7,142 nucleotides of DNA from Bacteroidota bacterium (lineage in GTDB: Bacteria > Bacteroidota > Bacteroidia > Bacteroidales > Paludibacteraceae), in contig JAEWAN010000031.1 of the NCBI GenBank assembly GCA_023391625.1, positions 1 to 7,142 of the forward strand, given 5' to 3'. Made by a program: the position numbers and the translations under genes. Shown here one piece after another: positions 5,538-7,142 of the stretch. Numbering within the stretch: position 1 is the stretch's first letter; each line of letters opens with the position of its first letter. The notes under the pieces were generated by a model. That model had not been told where the DNA came from. It worked only from the letters and a program-made list of their open reading frames with translations, and did no database searches.

Positions 5538-7076
5538 TTAAACAACTTCCCAGTACCCCGATGTTCTACTGCCAATCCGAGTTATCAGTCCCTCCCGTTT
5601 AAGCAACGCTATTCTATTTTTTATTGTTCTCTCAGAAAGTTTTAGCACTTCACTCAACTGTCCAATGGTTATATATGGATCTTGTATAATTGCTTCCAGT
5701 GTACTTTGGGCAATCTTTGGGCAATCTTTGGGCAATCTTTGGGCAACATTAGCTTCATCCTGCCCCATATTGCTCAGTGATGTTCCGGTATTGTCCTTCA
5801 TTCTGACTACATTACCGCATCCTTCATGTACGGGTATGAACATGAGGAAGTAACTGCGTTCCTCATCGGTTTCGATAGAAGCGCGTGGTGAACCGTTTTT
5901 AGCCAGCTCATCTTGGATTGTAGGAATTCCGGTGCAGCGACCTTCTGTCAAGTCCAGTTCTTTCAAGAAATCGCCCAGGCGGTTATTCTTATATCGACGT
6001 GAATGAAGACTTTTACATTCTCGCAAAGCTTCGTTTGATATAGAGCGGTCCGGTCCTGAAAGGCTTAATATTCTTATCCCTTCCGGTTCTATGGTTATCT
6101 CCACTTCTTGCTGTTCCTGATAATCGCGATGATACATCGCATTGACAACACTCTCCTCAAGTGCCTGATACGGATAATTGAACCACCGTTCCGACTGCAT
6201 CCTATCTTTCGGTTTCGAGACATATTCTGTTATGACAACGTCTTTTAAATACTGCATCGCCCCTCTGATGATTGTTGGAACAGAGCCTTTGAACGTCTTT
6301 TCTGAAAAGCGGTTGGGGTTCTGTATCTTACCTTCAGGGAAAACCACAATGGATATTTGGGTATATGGAAAGAACTTTTCGGGGTGGTTACTAAACATCA
6401 TGGCAGCCACGTTCTTTATCATCCGATTCTCTGTAGGTCCAATCAGCAAATCCAGCCGTTCAAGCAGATCCATTGTGTCAAGGTGTTTCAATTCACCCAC
6501 CATCCGACTTCTTACCTCTTGCAGATACTCACGAATCAATACATAATCAATATCCTCTTCTTTGATATCAGGATTGCCACGCCCATCAAAAGGCACACGG
6601 CTTGCCATATCCCGCAATTCATCGAGTACCTCACCTTTAGCAACAATACTACTCGTACCAGAACGTATATAAAAAGCTTCTCGCTTATCATTGCCATTCG
6701 TCACATCCATACGGATTGAATACGGACGATTGACACCAGTAGGTGCCCATATTACTACAAGGTTTCTTCCATCCACTTCTTCAACAGAAATGCGTGGCAG
6801 ATAATATGGGGCAAACAGATTATTGAAACCCACCATCTGCAGCTGTATCTTATCCAACTGTTCAGTCGGCACACCGGCAACAGGACGTTTAGGCATACCG
6901 TTTTCTTCTTCTACACCTACAACAATATAACCTCCCCCAAGATTATCCAAATCATTGGCAAAAGCACAAATAGTACGGTATATACTCGCAGGATTCCAAC
7001 CTTTTTTGAACTCCACCCGATTACTTTCCACTTTATTACGATGCAGCAGGTCTTCTATGTTTATTGGCAGTGACAT
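5538..7076 (-). CDS. AlbA_2 (Schlafen-type) ATP-binding protein with C-terminal winged helix
   Basis: 512 residues, ATG at 7076-7074, cytoplasmic, no signal peptide or membrane segment. Residues about 8-145 are an AlbA_2 domain: ESNRVEFKKGW (17-27), then AFANDLDNLGGGYIVVGVEE (38-57), the usual nucleic-acid-binding signature. Residues about 290-415 resemble the C-terminal HATPase_c_4 region: LEESVVNAMYHRDY (306-319), IRILSLSGPDRSIS (334-347), GRCTGIPTI (379-387). Residues 462-512 are a winged helix (PYITIGQLSEVLKLSERTIK, then LLKREGLITRIG). Proteins of this architecture are usually annotated as transcriptional regulators or RNA-binding-domain proteins; their substrates are mostly unknown. Between ATPase and winged helix, residues 444-457 are encoded by a tandem 11 bp repeat, so the helix-turn-helix depends on repeat number. 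No convincing promoter is visible in the 66 bases upstream. The gene is transcribed toward the abortive-infection fossil and has its own terminator. Confidence 0.92.
   Translation of the reverse strand: MSLPINIEDLLHRNKVESNRVEFKKGWNPASIYRTICAFANDLDNLGGGYIVVGVEEENGMPKRPVAGVPTEQLDKIQLQMVGFNNLFAPYYLPRISVEEVDGRNLVVIWAPTGVNRPYSIRMDVTNGNDKREAFYIRSGTSSIVAKGEVLDELRDMASRVPFDGRGNPDIKEEDIDYVLIREYLQEVRSRMVGELKHLDTMDLLERLDLLIGPTENRMIKNVAAMMFSNHPEKFFPYTQISIVVFPEGKIQNPNRFSEKTFKGSVPTIIRGAMQYLKDVVITEYVSKPKDRMQSERWFNYPYQALEESVVNAMYHRDYQEQQEVEITIEPEGIRILSLSGPDRSISNEALRECKSLHSRRYKNNRLGDFLKELDLTEGRCTGIPTIQDELAKNGSPRASIETDEERSYFLMFIPVHEGCGNVVRMKDNTGTSLSNMGQDEANVAQRLPKDCPKIAQSTLEAIIQDPYITIGQLSEVLKLSERTIKNRIALLKREGLITRIGSRTSGYWEVV
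5704..5747. repeat. Four-copy 11 bp tandem repeat inside the AlbA_2 gene
   Basis: CTTTGGGCAAT occurs three times in perfect tandem (5704-5714, 5715-5725, 5726-5736), with a fourth copy at 5737-5747 that differs only in its last base (CTTTGGGCAAC). Read on the coding strand it encodes VAQRLPKDCPKIAQ. Three units equal 33 bp, so an 11-residue peptide would repeat every three copies. As 11 is not a multiple of 3, changing copy number by one or two shifts the frame. Confidence 0.95.
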
Positions 7077-7142
7077 ATAGTGTTCAATTATTTAATTCCA
7101 CCAATGAGTATAGTCAGTATGGTGTATTCGTATTGCAATTTT

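Noticed and set aside
5704..5747. CRISPR-like array
   Set aside because: The repeats are 11 bp and directly abutting with no spacers; this is a simple tandem repeat inside a gene.

Overview
The window looks like an accessory stretch of a Bacteroidales genome (Bacteroides or Parabacteroides type). The signs are the class of small tyrosine recombinase at the left, a surface lipoprotein whose first residues (MNKKFLSVILF...TSCKDYDDDID) match the phase-variable S-layer type proteins of that order, the lack of strong Shine-Dalgarno sequences, a TTTG/TAnnTTTG-type promoter, and an AlbA_2 (Schlafen-type) ATP-binding protein of the sort common in these bacteria.

Layout, left to right. (1) 86-1039 (+): an intact tyrosine recombinase with a near-consensus promoter at 24-54. 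(2) 1040-1475: a 436 bp AT-rich spacer that must hold the control region of the next gene; it has no strong forward promoter and ends in a perfect 20 bp AT palindrome. (3) 1476-4133 (+): an 885-residue lipoprotein with a coiled coil, a short collagen-like Gly-X-Y tract and a long, probably beta-rich body, closed by a strong terminator at 4167-4218. (4) 4265-about 5270 (-): the fossil of a type IV abortive-infection toxin-antitoxin operon (AbiEi antitoxin, AbiEii nucleotidyltransferase toxin). The antitoxin has lost its 5' end and the toxin carries two deletions and two frameshifts. (5) About 5270-5402 (+): a roughly 120 bp remnant of a DDE transposase that sits on the broken end of the antitoxin gene. 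(6) 5403-5512: a run of three inverted repeats, one of them the terminator of the next gene. (7) 5538-7076 (-): a 512-residue AlbA_2 / HATPase / winged-helix protein whose coding sequence holds four perfect-to-near-perfect copies of an 11 bp tandem repeat just before the C-terminal helix-turn-helix.

How the parts may work together. The recombinase next to the surface lipoprotein suggests DNA-inversion control of a surface layer, but I could not find convincing inverted repeats, so this is a hypothesis. The 11 bp repeat is the clearest new-looking signal: 11 is not a multiple of 3, and by hand translation gain or loss of one copy brings a stop codon before the DNA-binding domain, so the gene could switch by slipped-strand mispairing. 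The middle of the window is a graveyard of a phage-defence operon and an insertion sequence, consistent with an accessory, rearranging locus.
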